DNA of 31,873 nucleotides, from positions 1 through 31,873 of the forward strand of contig CAZBLU010000017.1 of NCBI GenBank assembly GCA_964493015.1. Direction: 5' to 3'. Made by a program: the position numbers and the translations under genes. The notes beneath the pieces are model-generated. The model saw only the letters and a program-made list of their open reading frames with translations, was not told where the DNA came from and made no database searches. This stretch comes from Caldimicrobium sp964493015. GTDB taxonomy: Bacteria; Desulfobacterota; Thermodesulfobacteria; Thermodesulfobacteriales; Thermodesulfobacteriaceae. Of the stretch, positions 15,963-23,977 are shown one piece after another. Numbering within the stretch: the first letter of the stretch is position 1; each line of letters opens with the position of its first letter.

Positions 15963-16337
15963 ATGGAAATTTTAATCTTAGTTATTTTAGGCTTTATTCT
16001 TTACTTGCTCTTTAGGCATCTAAATCCAGAAATTAGCTCTTCCTCTTCAAGCCTGTATCCACAGCAAAACTTTTACGCTGGCTCTCTTAATAAGTATCCC
16101 AAAATAGATATCGATGACGATTGGGATGAGGAGTACCTTGATAACCACTGGGTGGACGAGGATGACCATTTCACATCTACTACTATAACTACGGACTCGG
16201 AGGATGATTGTGATCTAAGTAGAGCTCTTTGGGATCCCTCTTGCCCTCTCTATTCAGCTCTACAGGATGATTCTGATGATTATCATAGCTCCTGGGATGA
16301 CGACTGGTATTCAAGCTCTTCCTGGGATGATGATTAG
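15963..16337 (+). CDS. Small membrane-anchored acidic Asp/Ser/Trp-rich protein
   Basis: A 124-aa ORF with an N-terminal hydrophobic segment (MEILILVILGFILYLLFRHL) and then an acidic, low-complexity tail. The tail repeats D, S and W motifs such as IDIDDDWDEEYLD, HSSWDDDWYSSSSWDDD and VDEDDHF. The predicted form is a single-span membrane protein with a very negative soluble part. The ribosome site is weak (GGAAAA), and no homologous domain is apparent. The N-terminal segment plus consistent composition argues that it is real, but a pseudogene or chance ORF cannot be excluded. Confidence 0.55.
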   Translation: MEILILVILGFILYLLFRHLNPEISSSSSSLYPQQNFYAGSLNKYPKIDIDDDWDEEYLDNHWVDEDDHFTSTTITTDSEDDCDLSRALWDPSCPLYSALQDDSDDYHSSWDDDWYSSSSWDDD

Positions 16338-16587
16338 TCTTATCTGAATCTCTAAACAGAGCACTTTCTCCCTTCCCATCTACATTATGACGCCCTTTTT
16401 CAAGACTTTTCTTAATGACCAATTACCCTCAAAACCTTGCTGCCCTTTTTTCCACGTTTTATCTTTCAGAAGACCTTGCAATTCCTTTTGTTTGGTTTAT
16501 ATTTGGATATGATAGTCCTACTTAAGGCTTCTTTACAGATTAACCCATTGGATGAATTTCCTGTAAAAGATCTTTCATGAAATAATG
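16338..16587. other. Intergenic region with no gene seen
   Basis: From the acidic ORF to the rpsP promoter I see no coding frame worth calling. The minus-strand ORF across 16189-16422 is a shadow of the low-complexity ORF. There is no clear terminator hairpin with a T-run. Confidence 0.6.
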
Positions 16588-16615
16588 TTGTAAATTTTAA
16601 AAAGAGATTTATAAT
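16588..16615 (+). promoter_or_regulatory. Promoter of the rpsP-trmD cluster
   Basis: TTGTAA (16588-16593), a 16-bp spacer and TATAAT (16610-16615), with a predicted start at about 16622 and the rpsP ribosome site at 16633. This is a strong -10 match in an AT-rich stretch. Confidence 0.6.
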
Positions 16616-16646
16616 TTCTAACTAAAAAGTAATGAGGAGGTTAGAG

Positions 16647-16889
16647 GTGCCAGTACGCATTAGGCTCATGAGAATGGGAAGGAAAAAGAGGCCCTTTTTT
16701 AGAGTGGTAGCTGCAGATTCCCGTTCCCCAAGAGATGGAAAATTTTTAGAAACCCTTGGCTACTATGATCCTCTTAAAAAGCCCTATGAATTCAAAGTAG
16801 ATCCTGAAAAAATAAAATCCTGGCTGGCAAGAGGGGCTGAACCTACAGAAACCGTTAGAGCCCTCTTAAAGAGAGAGGGTCTTCTTTAA
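16647..16889 (+). CDS. rpsP: 30S ribosomal protein S16
   Basis: An 80-aa ribosomal protein of the 30S body, needed for subunit assembly. The start VRIRLMRMGRKKRPFFRVVA and SPRDGKFLETLGYYDPLKKP are the S16 signature. I chose GTG at 16647 (product begins MPVRIRLMR) because AGGAGG lies 6 bp upstream. An upstream ATG at 16632 would add five residues encoded by the ribosome site itself. It begins the classic rpsP-khpA-rimM-trmD order. Confidence 0.96.
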   Translation: MPVRIRLMRMGRKKRPFFRVVAADSRSPRDGKFLETLGYYDPLKKPYEFKVDPEKIKSWLARGAEPTETVRALLKREGLL

Positions 16890-16928
16890 AGCTCTTACTA
16901 TATGACAAACCCAGAAGGAGGAGTGACT

Positions 16929-17168
16929 ATGAGCAAACTGAAGGATCTGGTGGAACAGATTGCTAAAGTGCTGGTAGATAAGCCTGAGGCTGTGCAAATT
17001 AACGAAATTGAGGGGGAACAGACCTCTGTTATTGAATTAAGGGTAGCTAAAGAAGATCTGGGAAAGATTATTGGAAAAGAGGGTAGAACAGCTAAGGCCA
17101 TCAGAACCATTCTTGGTGCGGCAGGCAGCAAGATCAAAAAAAGGGTGGTCCTGGAAATTATTGAATAA
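16929..17168 (+). CDS. khpA: KH-domain RNA-binding protein KhpA
   Basis: A 79-aa single KH-domain protein. The RNA-binding loop GKEG is seen in LGKIIGKEGRTAKAIRTIL. The usual position between rpsP and rimM supports KhpA (YlqC), a small RNA-binding protein linked to ribosome and RNA metabolism. ATG at 16929 follows AAGGAGGAG by 6-7 bp; an earlier in-frame ATG at 16902 lacks such a site. Confidence 0.93.
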   Translation: MSKLKDLVEQIAKVLVDKPEAVQINEIEGEQTSVIELRVAKEDLGKIIGKEGRTAKAIRTILGAAGSKIKKRVVLEIIE

Positions 17169-17173
17169 TTCCT

Positions 17174-17698
17174 TTGATCGAAAGAGATCTTTTACCTCTA
17201 TTTAAGATCCTTTCTACTCATGGACTACAGGGCAACCTTAAGGTTGCCCTGCTTACAACTAATGAAGATTTACTGAAAGAACTCAAAACGGTCATACTTT
17301 TAGATCCTGAAAAAAGGTCTTTTAAAATTAAGACCCTTCAAAAAGGGCCAGGCCTTCAAGTCTATATCCTTGCCTTAGAGGGCCTTGGTTATGAGGAAGC
17401 CCAGAAACTCGTAAACAAATATTTGTATATGGAAATAGAGGATCTACCAAGTCTTTCAGAAGAAGAAATATATTACTACCAGCTTGAGGGTTTAGAAGTG
17501 GTGGACAAATCGGGGAAACTCTGGGGTGTAGTTAGTGAGGTAATGCCTTTAGGTGAGTATGAGTTACTTTTGGTAAAGAGCCCTGAAGGAGGAGAGTTTT
17601 ATCTACCCCTTGTCTCTCACTATGTGGAAGAGATAGATCTGGAAAAGAACCAAATTATAGTTAGAGATATAAAGGATCTGGTTGAAGTCCAGTCTTAG
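17174..17698 (+). CDS. rimM: 16S rRNA processing protein RimM
   Basis: A 174-aa two-domain 30S maturation factor. The N-terminal barrel (LFKILSTHGLQGNLKVALLT, about 9-28) is the RimM signature; the C-terminal PRC-barrel runs about 100-170 (YYYQLEGLEVVDKSGKLWGV, then FYLPLVSHYVEEID). The only reasonable start in the open frame is TTG at 17174, 5 bp after khpA, with no strong ribosome site, so translation may be coupled to khpA. It is followed directly by trmD (TAG-ATG). Confidence 0.92.
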   Translation: MIERDLLPLFKILSTHGLQGNLKVALLTTNEDLLKELKTVILLDPEKRSFKIKTLQKGPGLQVYILALEGLGYEEAQKLVNKYLYMEIEDLPSLSEEEIYYYQLEGLEVVDKSGKLWGVVSEVMPLGEYELLLVKSPEGGEFYLPLVSHYVEEIDLEKNQIIVRDIKDLVEVQS

Positions 17699-19000
17699 AT
17701 GAGATTTCATCTTCTTACTATATTTCCCGAGTATTTTGATTCTCCCTTAAAGATAGGCCTTTTGGGAAAGGCCATAAAAGGTGGCCTTATTGATGTAAAG
17801 ATACACAATTTGCGGGATTTTGCTGAGGATCCTCACCGAGTGATTGACGATGCCCCTTATGGAGGAGGAGAGGGCATGGTTTTTAAACCAGAGCCCCTCT
17901 ACAAGGCCATCAAATATATAAAGGATAAAGACCCTGATACTAAGGTTATCTATCTTTCTCCCCAGGGGAAGCTTTTCCACCAAGGGCTTGCAGAGGAACT
18001 CTCCAAAGAAAAAAGTCTATTACTAATTTGTGGGCGCTATGAAGGTATTGATGAGCGCATCAGGGCTCATTTTATAGACGAGGAGATCTCCATCGGAGAC
18101 TATGTGCTCTTTGGAGGAGAGGTAGCCTCTTTGGTCCTGCTTGAGGCAATCTCCCGCCTAATTCCAGGGGTTGTGGGTAAAAAAGACTCGGTGGAGAAAG
18201 AATCTTTCACCTCAAACCTTCTCAAATATCCCTGTTACACCAGACCAAGAGATTTTCTTGGTTTAAAGGTCCCAGAAGTTCTCCTTTCTGGTAATCACAG
18301 AGAAATTGAAGAATTTAGAAGAAAAGAGAGCCTAAAGCTTACCTTAGAGAGACGCCCAGAACTCCTACATAAGGCGAGGCTATCTCCCCAGGACCTGAAG
18401 ATCTTAAAAACCTATTTAGAGACCCTCAGGCTCTATCTCTTTTTAATCCACTATCCTGTCTTCAATAAAGAGGGGGAAAGGATTGCCTCTGCCATCACCA
18501 ACTTTGATTTACATGACCTTGGACGTTTGGGAAGAACTTACGGCCTAAAAGGGGTCTACATCATACAACCCTTAGAGGATCAAAGGGCCCTTGCTGAAGA
18601 GCTTCTCCATTATTGGCTTCAGGGTAAGGGGAGCCAAAGAAATCCTCTAAGAAAGGAAGCCCTTAAGCTTCTAAAAATCTTCTCTACCCTTGAAGAGGCT
18701 ATTGAGGAGGTCCAAAGAGAGGAAAAGGTTAAGCCCCTTTTAGTGGCCACAGATGCCTCACCCAAAAGACCAAGTGTATCTGCTAAGGATATTAGAGCCC
18801 TCCTCTGGAAGCATCCCATAGCCATTCTGCTTGGCACAGCCTGGGGTCTTGCCGATGAGGTTTTAGAAAAATGCGACCTCTTCTTAGAACCCATCTGGGG
18901 TCGCCTTGACCCATATAATCATCTCTCGGTGAGAAGTGCAGCCTCCATTTTGGTAGATAGAATCTTAGGTATCTACGCCTTTTTTAAAAAAACTGCATAG
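17699..19000 (+). CDS. trmD: TrmD tRNA m1G37 methyltransferase fused to a second SPOUT-type domain
   Basis: A 433-aa fusion. Residues 1-240 are TrmD, which methylates G37 of tRNA to prevent frameshifting: MRFHLLTIFPEYFDSPL, LICGRYEGIDERI and the trefoil-knot region GDYVLFGGEVASLVLLEAI. Residues about 241-433 match the SAM-dependent RNA methyltransferase family PF09936 (as TM1570 of Thermotoga): LYLFLIHYPVFNKEGE, HPIAILLGTAWGLADEVLE, and LSVRSAASILVDRILGIYAF as the knot end. In Thermotoga the second part is a separate gene next to trmD; here the frame is continuous. The usual rplS does not follow. The substrate of the second domain is unknown to me. Confidence 0.93.
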   Translation: MRFHLLTIFPEYFDSPLKIGLLGKAIKGGLIDVKIHNLRDFAEDPHRVIDDAPYGGGEGMVFKPEPLYKAIKYIKDKDPDTKVIYLSPQGKLFHQGLAEELSKEKSLLLICGRYEGIDERIRAHFIDEEISIGDYVLFGGEVASLVLLEAISRLIPGVVGKKDSVEKESFTSNLLKYPCYTRPRDFLGLKVPEVLLSGNHREIEEFRRKESLKLTLERRPELLHKARLSPQDLKILKTYLETLRLYLFLIHYPVFNKEGERIASAITNFDLHDLGRLGRTYGLKGVYIIQPLEDQRALAEELLHYWLQGKGSQRNPLRKEALKLLKIFSTLEEAIEEVQREEKVKPLLVATDASPKRPSVSAKDIRALLWKHPIAILLGTAWGLADEVLEKCDLFLEPIWGRLDPYNHLSVRSAASILVDRILGIYAFFKKTA

Positions 19001-19048
19001 CCTTGGCAAAATTTGCAAACTCAAACTACCAAAAGAAGAAGGTCTTTT

Positions 19049-19073
19049 AAAAAGGCCACTTAAAGGGCTTTTT
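19049..19073 (+). terminator. Possible terminator after trmD
   Basis: AAAAAGGCC, a 7-base loop, then GGGCTTTTT: an 8-of-9 pair stem (one G-G mismatch) ending in five T, 48 bp after the trmD stop. It is plausible but not perfect, and the T-run is part of the stem. Confidence 0.4.
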
Positions 19074-19161
19074 AAAAAAACCAAAAAAGCACTTTATTTA
19101 AGGGATAATAGGCATATTTTTTGAATAGTATAAATAAAATATTTTTAGGAGGAGTTAGGAC

Positions 19162-20028
19162 ATGTTAGGACTAAAATTTAGAACCCTTGTCTCTTTAGCC
19201 ACAGCCTTTTTCTTTTTTCTATCTCTCCTTAGTGGTCTTATCCTTTACTTTACTCCTCAAGGAAGGATTGCCAACTGGATTGGCTGGAAATTTCTCGGGC
19301 TTACCAAGACGGAGTGGACAAACTGGCATATTCTTTCCAGTGTCTTTTTTATAGTCTTTGGCCTTTTTCATTTATATTACAACTGGTCAGCCTTTATCCA
19401 GTATCTTTACAAAAGGGCAAGGCTCTTAAAGACTCTCCCAAGGGAAACCATAGTGGTCTCTATTTTAAGTTTATGGGTTCTAACCTCTGCTCTTTATAGC
19501 CTCCCCCCTCTTAGTTATATCCTTGAGGCAAGCGAATATTTAAAAAAGAGTTGGGTAAAGAGTCCTGCCCATGAGCCGCCCATTCCCCATGCCGAAGGGC
19601 TTTCCTTAAAGGCCTTTTGCTTAAGGCAACAAATTGATCCAGCCAAAGCTTTGGAGATCTTGCAAAAGAGAGGAATCAAGGTTACCTCCCCTGAGGAAAC
19701 CATAAAGGACATAGCCAAGCGTAACAGGGTCTCTCCTAAGGATATTTATGAAATCATCAAACCCTTGGAGAAGAGAGAAACCTTTGATTGGTCAAAACTC
19801 TCTCTTGAAGAATTAGAGGCAAAGCTTGCAGGAAAGGGCCTTGGCAGAAAGACCCTTAAGGCCCTCTCAGAGGAATTAGGCTTTGATTACCTTAAGGCGA
19901 GAGAGAATCTCAGGAAAAAGGGAATAGAAATCAAAGAAGATGAAACGCTGCGAGAGATAGCAGATAGATATCAGAAAAGACCTATAGAAATCCTTGCCGA
20001 AAGTTTGAAGCCCTCCACCTCCTCTTGA
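19162..20028 (+). CDS. DUF4405 membrane protein with duplicated C-terminal domain
   Basis: A 288-aa protein. The N-terminal part has three TM segments (about 8-30, 57-76, 95-115) typical of DUF4405, which resembles cytochrome-b-type heme proteins; H56 (TNWHILSS) and H70 (FGLFHLYY) are candidate heme ligands. After residue 145 two copies of a ~53-residue unit follow: about 147-199 and 231-283. Compare KALEILQKRGIKV...ETIKDIAKR with KARENLRKKGIEI...ETLREIADR. AGGAGG precedes the ATG. Redox role and heme binding are inferred from the family. Its place between trmD and a tRNA gives no functional clue. Confidence 0.85.
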   Translation: MLGLKFRTLVSLATAFFFFLSLLSGLILYFTPQGRIANWIGWKFLGLTKTEWTNWHILSSVFFIVFGLFHLYYNWSAFIQYLYKRARLLKTLPRETIVVSILSLWVLTSALYSLPPLSYILEASEYLKKSWVKSPAHEPPIPHAEGLSLKAFCLRQQIDPAKALEILQKRGIKVTSPEETIKDIAKRNRVSPKDIYEIIKPLEKRETFDWSKLSLEELEAKLAGKGLGRKTLKALSEELGFDYLKARENLRKKGIEIKEDETLREIADRYQKRPIEILAESLKPSTSS

Positions 20029-20054
20029 CAGCCCAGTAAAGTTGATTATATTTT
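20025..20054 (+). promoter_or_regulatory. Promoter of the tRNA gene
   Basis: TTGACA (20025-20030), an 18-bp spacer and TATTTT (20049-20054), about 18 bp before the tRNA. The -35 box overlaps the stop codon of the preceding gene (TGA at 20026-20028). Confidence 0.6.
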
Positions 20055-20072
20055 ATAAACAAGCGCAAAGGA

Positions 20073-20146
<74 letters not shown>

Positions 20147-20190
20147 TTTTTTATCTATTCCTCTTAAAGCCCAAGCAATGAGGTCCTTCC

Positions 20191-21240
20191 GTGTCAGAAC
20201 TCGAAAGGATAAAAAAACAAATTTTGAGATATTTAGCTCTGAAACCAGCTACCTTTTGGGAATTAATCAATTATCAAGATGCCCATCTGGTTAATTTTTT
20301 AGAGGCCCTAAAGGAACTTCTCAAAGAAGGGACCATTCTCTACCAAAAGCCCTATTTCAAAATTAAAGAACTCAAAGAACCTGTAGAGACTTATCACTCT
20401 CCAGGATGTCTCTTTTGTTCACCCTTTAAGGATAATGCCTATTGGGAAAAATTGTTTGAAGATTTTAAAAGACTTACTCAAGACAGACCTTTACCCACCA
20501 GTGATTATGATCAGGGTTTCATACGCCCTGAAGATACCATGAAAAGAACAGCCTTCATTTACGAAAGAGGCGATCTTGAGGGAACTGAGATTTTTATTTT
20601 GGGGGACGATGACCTTATTTCCCTCTCCATGGCCTTAACTGGCCTACCTAAAAGGATTGTTGTAGTGGAAATTGATAACAGATTAAATGAATTTATCTTG
20701 AAAAAGAAAGAGGAAATAGGTTATCCTAACTTAGAGGTTTATAACTATAATGTTATTGAGGCCCTACCTGATGAACTTCACAGAAGCTTTGACCTGTTTG
20801 TTACCGATCCTGTGGAAACAAAAAAGGGTTTAAAGCTCTTTGTTTCTCGTTGTATAAGCAGTCTTAAAGGGCCAGGTTCAACTGGCTATCTCGGATTTAC
20901 CCATAGAGAGGCCTCTCTCCAAAAATGGAGAGATCTGCAAAAATTCATGTTAGAATCAGGCTTCGTGATTACAGATATCTTAAGGGATTTTACCACCTAT
21001 CCAGAAAAGGATAACTCCTGGGAAGATTTTTATAGAACCTACAGAATCATGAAGGAATTTGACTTAGATCTACCTAATGTGGACTGGTATAAATCCTGTT
21101 TTCTTCGCTTTGAGGTAGTTGAAGGCCCTTATCTTTTGGAGGTAGAAGTCCCGGCCAATCTTGAAGAACTCTATTTTGATGAAGAGGCTTGGGCAACTCC
21201 TCTTCCCTCTTATCTGGAGAAAAAAAATCAGGAGGTTTAA
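20191..21240 (+). CDS. bpsA: N4-bis(aminopropyl)spermidine synthase (BpsA, DUF43 family)
   Basis: A 349-aa aminopropyltransferase that makes branched polyamines from spermidine in thermophiles. An N-terminal winged-helix-like segment (about 5-60) leads to C73-x2-C76 and the Rossmann-like catalytic domain. The signature FILGDDDLISLSMALTGLPK (about 136-154) is followed by VVVEIDNRL and DLFVTDPVET, the Asp-rich active-site motifs of the family. GTG start at 20191 with GAGGT 6 bp upstream. It lies 4 bp before efp and is probably co-transcribed with it. Confidence 0.9.
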   Translation: MSELERIKKQILRYLALKPATFWELINYQDAHLVNFLEALKELLKEGTILYQKPYFKIKELKEPVETYHSPGCLFCSPFKDNAYWEKLFEDFKRLTQDRPLPTSDYDQGFIRPEDTMKRTAFIYERGDLEGTEIFILGDDDLISLSMALTGLPKRIVVVEIDNRLNEFILKKKEEIGYPNLEVYNYNVIEALPDELHRSFDLFVTDPVETKKGLKLFVSRCISSLKGPGSTGYLGFTHREASLQKWRDLQKFMLESGFVITDILRDFTTYPEKDNSWEDFYRTYRIMKEFDLDLPNVDWYKSCFLRFEVVEGPYLLEVEVPANLEELYFDEEAWATPLPSYLEKKNQEV

Positions 21241-21244
21241 TTAT

Positions 21245-21808
21245 ATGAGTTATACCACTTCAGACTTCAGAAGAGGTTTGAAGATTGAATGGGAAGGGAA
21301 ACCTTACGAAATATTAGAGTTTCAGCATTCTAAGGTAGCTCAGGGACAGGCTACCGTAAGAACCAAACTCAAAGATCTTGTTACGGGAAGGGTTTTAGAA
21401 GTAAATTTTCGCTCTGGTGAGAAATTTAATAAACCAGATCTCCAAGAGCGAGAGATGCAGTATCTTTACAAAGAAGGTAATCGTTATGTCTTTATGGACC
21501 TTGACGACTATGATCAGATCTATATAGATGAAAAAGATATTGGTGAGGCAGCCAAATTTCTCATTGAAAATTTACAGGTTTATGTATTATACTATAAAGG
21601 TAAAGTTATAGGTATAGAGCTACCTAAGGTAGTGGAAATAAGAGTGGTAAAGACCGAGCCTGGAGTAAGGGGAGATACAGTGGGAACAGCTACAAAACCT
21701 GCTACTTTAGAGACAGGAGCTGTGATCCAGGTGCCCCTATTTATTCAGGAGGGTGACCTTATTAAGGTAGACACCCGCACAGGTGAATATTTAGAGAGGG
21801 CAAGTTAA
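21245..21808 (+). CDS. efp: Translation elongation factor P, Gln at the tip position
   Basis: A 187-aa EF-P of usual length, which binds between P and E sites to relieve stalling at proline runs. Three domains are visible: KOW-like start (SYTTSDFRRGLKIEWEGKPY), VRTKLKDLVTGRVLE, and the OB-type end (VPLFIQEGDLIKVDTRTGEY). The loop HSKVAQGQAT puts Gln (Q33) where other EF-Ps have the modified Lys or Arg (as in PGKGQ). The start at ATG 21245 follows AGGAGG by 9 bp; a longer reading from 21161 is an out-of-frame overlap with bpsA and is rejected. Confidence 0.95.
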   Translation: MSYTTSDFRRGLKIEWEGKPYEILEFQHSKVAQGQATVRTKLKDLVTGRVLEVNFRSGEKFNKPDLQEREMQYLYKEGNRYVFMDLDDYDQIYIDEKDIGEAAKFLIENLQVYVLYYKGKVIGIELPKVVEIRVVKTEPGVRGDTVGTATKPATLETGAVIQVPLFIQEGDLIKVDTRTGEYLERAS

Positions 21809-22017
21809 TGCTTACTATTAAAAAACTTCAGGAATTCAAAGAGTATCTTGAAAGTGGTGCCTTTATAGAGGATTTTGAGATGAGGACACCTGATGGGCAA
21901 GCAGAAATGCTTGATCTATTGGAGCTTCTCTTTGAAACCTGTGAAAAGGCTGACGAAATCTTAAGTAAACACTTTTATCGCAAGTGGGGAGAACAAGTGT
22001 TGAAAAAAGATTCTTGA
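21808..22017 (+). CDS. Small helical protein of unknown function
   Basis: A 69-aa protein starting at ATG 21808, which overlaps the efp stop (TAATG), so the two are coupled. It is charged and predicted helical (KKLQEFKEYLESGAF, EMLDLLELLFETCEKADEI). No motif recognised. Same-strand coupling on both sides supports that it is real. Confidence 0.7.
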   Translation: MLTIKKLQEFKEYLESGAFIEDFEMRTPDGQAEMLDLLELLFETCEKADEILSKHFYRKWGEQVLKKDS

Positions 22018-22018
22018 A

Positions 22019-22366
22019 ATGGTCTACTTCATTCGCGCCCGCACTCATTATCAATACGCTTTAAAACTTTGGCAGGAACTAAGAGAAGGAAAAAGAAAAC
22101 CCGATAAAGCCCTTTTAAGGGAGATCTTTCTACAAGGGTTAAAGGCCCTTCATGCTATCACGGAAGTCTTACCGTCGGAAAAGAAATTAACCCCAGAAGA
22201 GATTCTCATAAAAATTTTACCTACCCTCAGAGAGGAAGAAAAGAAGCTAATCCTTGCTTTGAAAGAATATCTCCTTTCAGAAGATTCTGAAAAGTGGGAA
22301 CCACCCTTAGCTGAAGTCTCCCAATTTTTGGAGAATGTGAAAGAATGCCTCTCACCCATTCTTTAG
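22019..22366 (+). CDS. Helical protein of unknown function
   Basis: A 115-aa charged, all-helical-looking protein (ARTHYQYALKLWQELREGKR, LTPEEILIKILPTLREEEKK). It starts one base after the previous stop (TGA-A-ATG) and overlaps the next gene by 22 bp, so it is part of the same transcript. No family recognised; it may partner the 69-aa protein before it. Confidence 0.7.
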   Translation: MVYFIRARTHYQYALKLWQELREGKRKPDKALLREIFLQGLKALHAITEVLPSEKKLTPEEILIKILPTLREEEKKLILALKEYLLSEDSEKWEPPLAEVSQFLENVKECLSPIL

Positions 22367-23235
22367 AGATACTACCTCAAGGGAAATTAACTCTTGATAT
22401 CCTTGAAAACCTTGGAAGTGCTATCATTATCGTTGATCTTAATAAAAGAATTCTTTATGTTAATCAAAGAACTCTTAGCCTTACTGGGTTTTCTAAGGAA
22501 GAGCTTATAGGACAAAAGTTTGTAAGTTCTCTTTTTGCCTTCCTTGATGAAGAAAGATGTCCTATAGAGATATTACTGAATTCCTCTTCTCCCTGTGAAT
22601 TTGATGCCCTACTTAAAAGAAAAGATCAGAGTGAGTTCTATGCCCATATAATCGTCTCGCTAATAAATCTGGATAGTGGGGAGAAATTACTTATCATTAA
22701 TTTCTTTGATATAACCGAAAAAAAGGAGTTAGAAAAAAAACTTTTCCAAGCCTCCGTTACAGACTATCTTACTGGCCTTTACAACCGAAGATTTATGTCA
22801 GAAGCCCTACAAAAAGAAAAGGAACTCTCTGATAGATATAATATCCCCTTTAGCCTAATTCTTTTTGACCTTGACTATTTCAAATATATAAATGACCTTT
22901 ATGGTCACGACCAGGGAGACAAAGTGCTCATAGCTATTGGGGAGCTTTTAAAGAAAAAAATAAGGGCCTCAGACTTATCTTCCCGTTGGGGTGGAGAGGA
23001 ATTTTTAATTTTGTTGCGTAATACCACTTTAGAGCAGGCAAAAATAGTGGCCGAAAAATTGAGAAAGGAGATATGTTCTCTCAAACTTTCTCCTATAGAG
23101 AAGATTTCGGCAAGTTTTGGCGTAGCAAGCTATAGACCCAAAGAGCCTATTGAGACAACTATTAAAAGGGCAGACCGTGCCCTTATGCAAGCCAAACTCC
23201 AAGGGAAAAATTGCGTAATAGCCTTTGAGGAGTAA
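22345..23235 (+). CDS. PAS-GGDEF diguanylate cyclase
   Basis: A 296-aa cytoplasmic protein that likely makes cyclic di-GMP. PAS sensor at about 16-125 (SAIIIVDLNKRILYVNQRTL, GFSKEELIG, FFDITEKKELE), a short coiled linker, then GGDEF at about 135-295. The active site is GGEEF (216-220), with metal/substrate residues in FDLDYFKYINDLYGHDQGD. The inhibitory I-site RASD (207-210) lies exactly five residues before it, so product inhibition is expected. There is no TM segment. The ligand of the PAS domain is unknown. Confidence 0.93.
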   Translation: MPLTHSLEILPQGKLTLDILENLGSAIIIVDLNKRILYVNQRTLSLTGFSKEELIGQKFVSSLFAFLDEERCPIEILLNSSSPCEFDALLKRKDQSEFYAHIIVSLINLDSGEKLLIINFFDITEKKELEKKLFQASVTDYLTGLYNRRFMSEALQKEKELSDRYNIPFSLILFDLDYFKYINDLYGHDQGDKVLIAIGELLKKKIRASDLSSRWGGEEFLILLRNTTLEQAKIVAEKLRKEICSLKLSPIEKISASFGVASYRPKEPIETTIKRADRALMQAKLQGKNCVIAFEE

Positions 23236-23244
23236 AATTAAAAT

Positions 23245-23439
23245 ATGGAAAGAGAAAGGATAGAACAATATTTGGAAGTGCTTGCCTGCCCTCTATGTAA
23301 GGGAGATTTGGTTTATTTAGAGAAAGAAAAAATCTCTGGCTTTTTTTGTAAGAAATGTGCCCTTTTATATCCTATTGTTGAGGACATACCTGTGATGCTC
23401 CCTGAAGAGGCTATTCCCCTTAAAGATGAGCCATCCTAA
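23245..23439 (+). CDS. Trm112-like zinc-binding protein
   Basis: A 64-aa protein of the Trm112/UPF0434 family: two zinc knuckles CPLCKGDL and CKKCALLYPI, then the family end VEDIPVML. Members act as small partners of methyltransferases; the partner here is not known. It overlaps the next gene by 14 bp. Confidence 0.9.
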   Translation: MERERIEQYLEVLACPLCKGDLVYLEKEKISGFFCKKCALLYPIVEDIPVMLPEEAIPLKDEPS

Positions 23440-23977
23440 AAAACCCCAACCTGTCCTCTATTTTCTTGCCGTCATGGAAAGGGAAAAGGATTTCTTTGAA
23501 GGTATAAAAGACTATTTCACCTCTTCCCTTGGAATGGTGGTTATTAAAAGCCACACCTTTGATTTTTCCACTTTTACCTCCTATTATGAGCAGGAAATGG
23601 GAAAACCCCTTTGGAAAACCTTTTATTTCTTTGAACACTTAAAGGAGCCTGATTTTTTGGTCGAGCTTAAGCATGAGTGTTATTCCCTTGAGAGGAAATA
23701 TACCGATTCCGAAGGAAAGAGAAGGATTAATCTGGATCCAGGTTATTTAAATCTCGCCAAGGTGGTCTTAGCTACATTCAAAGATTATGCCCACAGAATT
23801 TATCTTGGTAGCTCTGTCTTTGCAGAGGTAACCTTAATTTACAGAGAGGGTAGCTATCAGGACTTACCTTGGACTTATCCAGACTATAAGGAACCTCTCC
23901 ATAAAGCCTATTTTAATAAGGCCAGGGCCTATTATAAAGAGAGACTCTCCAAGTTAGATACCTATGTTGATAGATAG
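23426..23977 (+). CDS. DUF4416 family protein
   Basis: A 183-aa protein matching the DUF4416 family: start KKPQPVLYFLAVM, SHTFDFSTFTSYYEQEMGKP and RRINLDPGYLNLAKVVLATF. Function is unknown. It overlaps both neighbours (Trm112-like by 14 bp, moaA by 14 bp), so it is translated as part of the same unit. Confidence 0.88.
   Translation: MSHPKKPQPVLYFLAVMEREKDFFEGIKDYFTSSLGMVVIKSHTFDFSTFTSYYEQEMGKPLWKTFYFFEHLKEPDFLVELKHECYSLERKYTDSEGKRRINLDPGYLNLAKVVLATFKDYAHRIYLGSSVFAEVTLIYREGSYQDLPWTYPDYKEPLHKAYFNKARAYYKERLSKLDTYVDR

Noticed and set aside
16189..16422. Minus-strand 77-aa ORF
   Set aside because: It is a shadow of the low-complexity Asp/Ser-rich ORF on the plus strand, without a ribosome site or recognisable motif.
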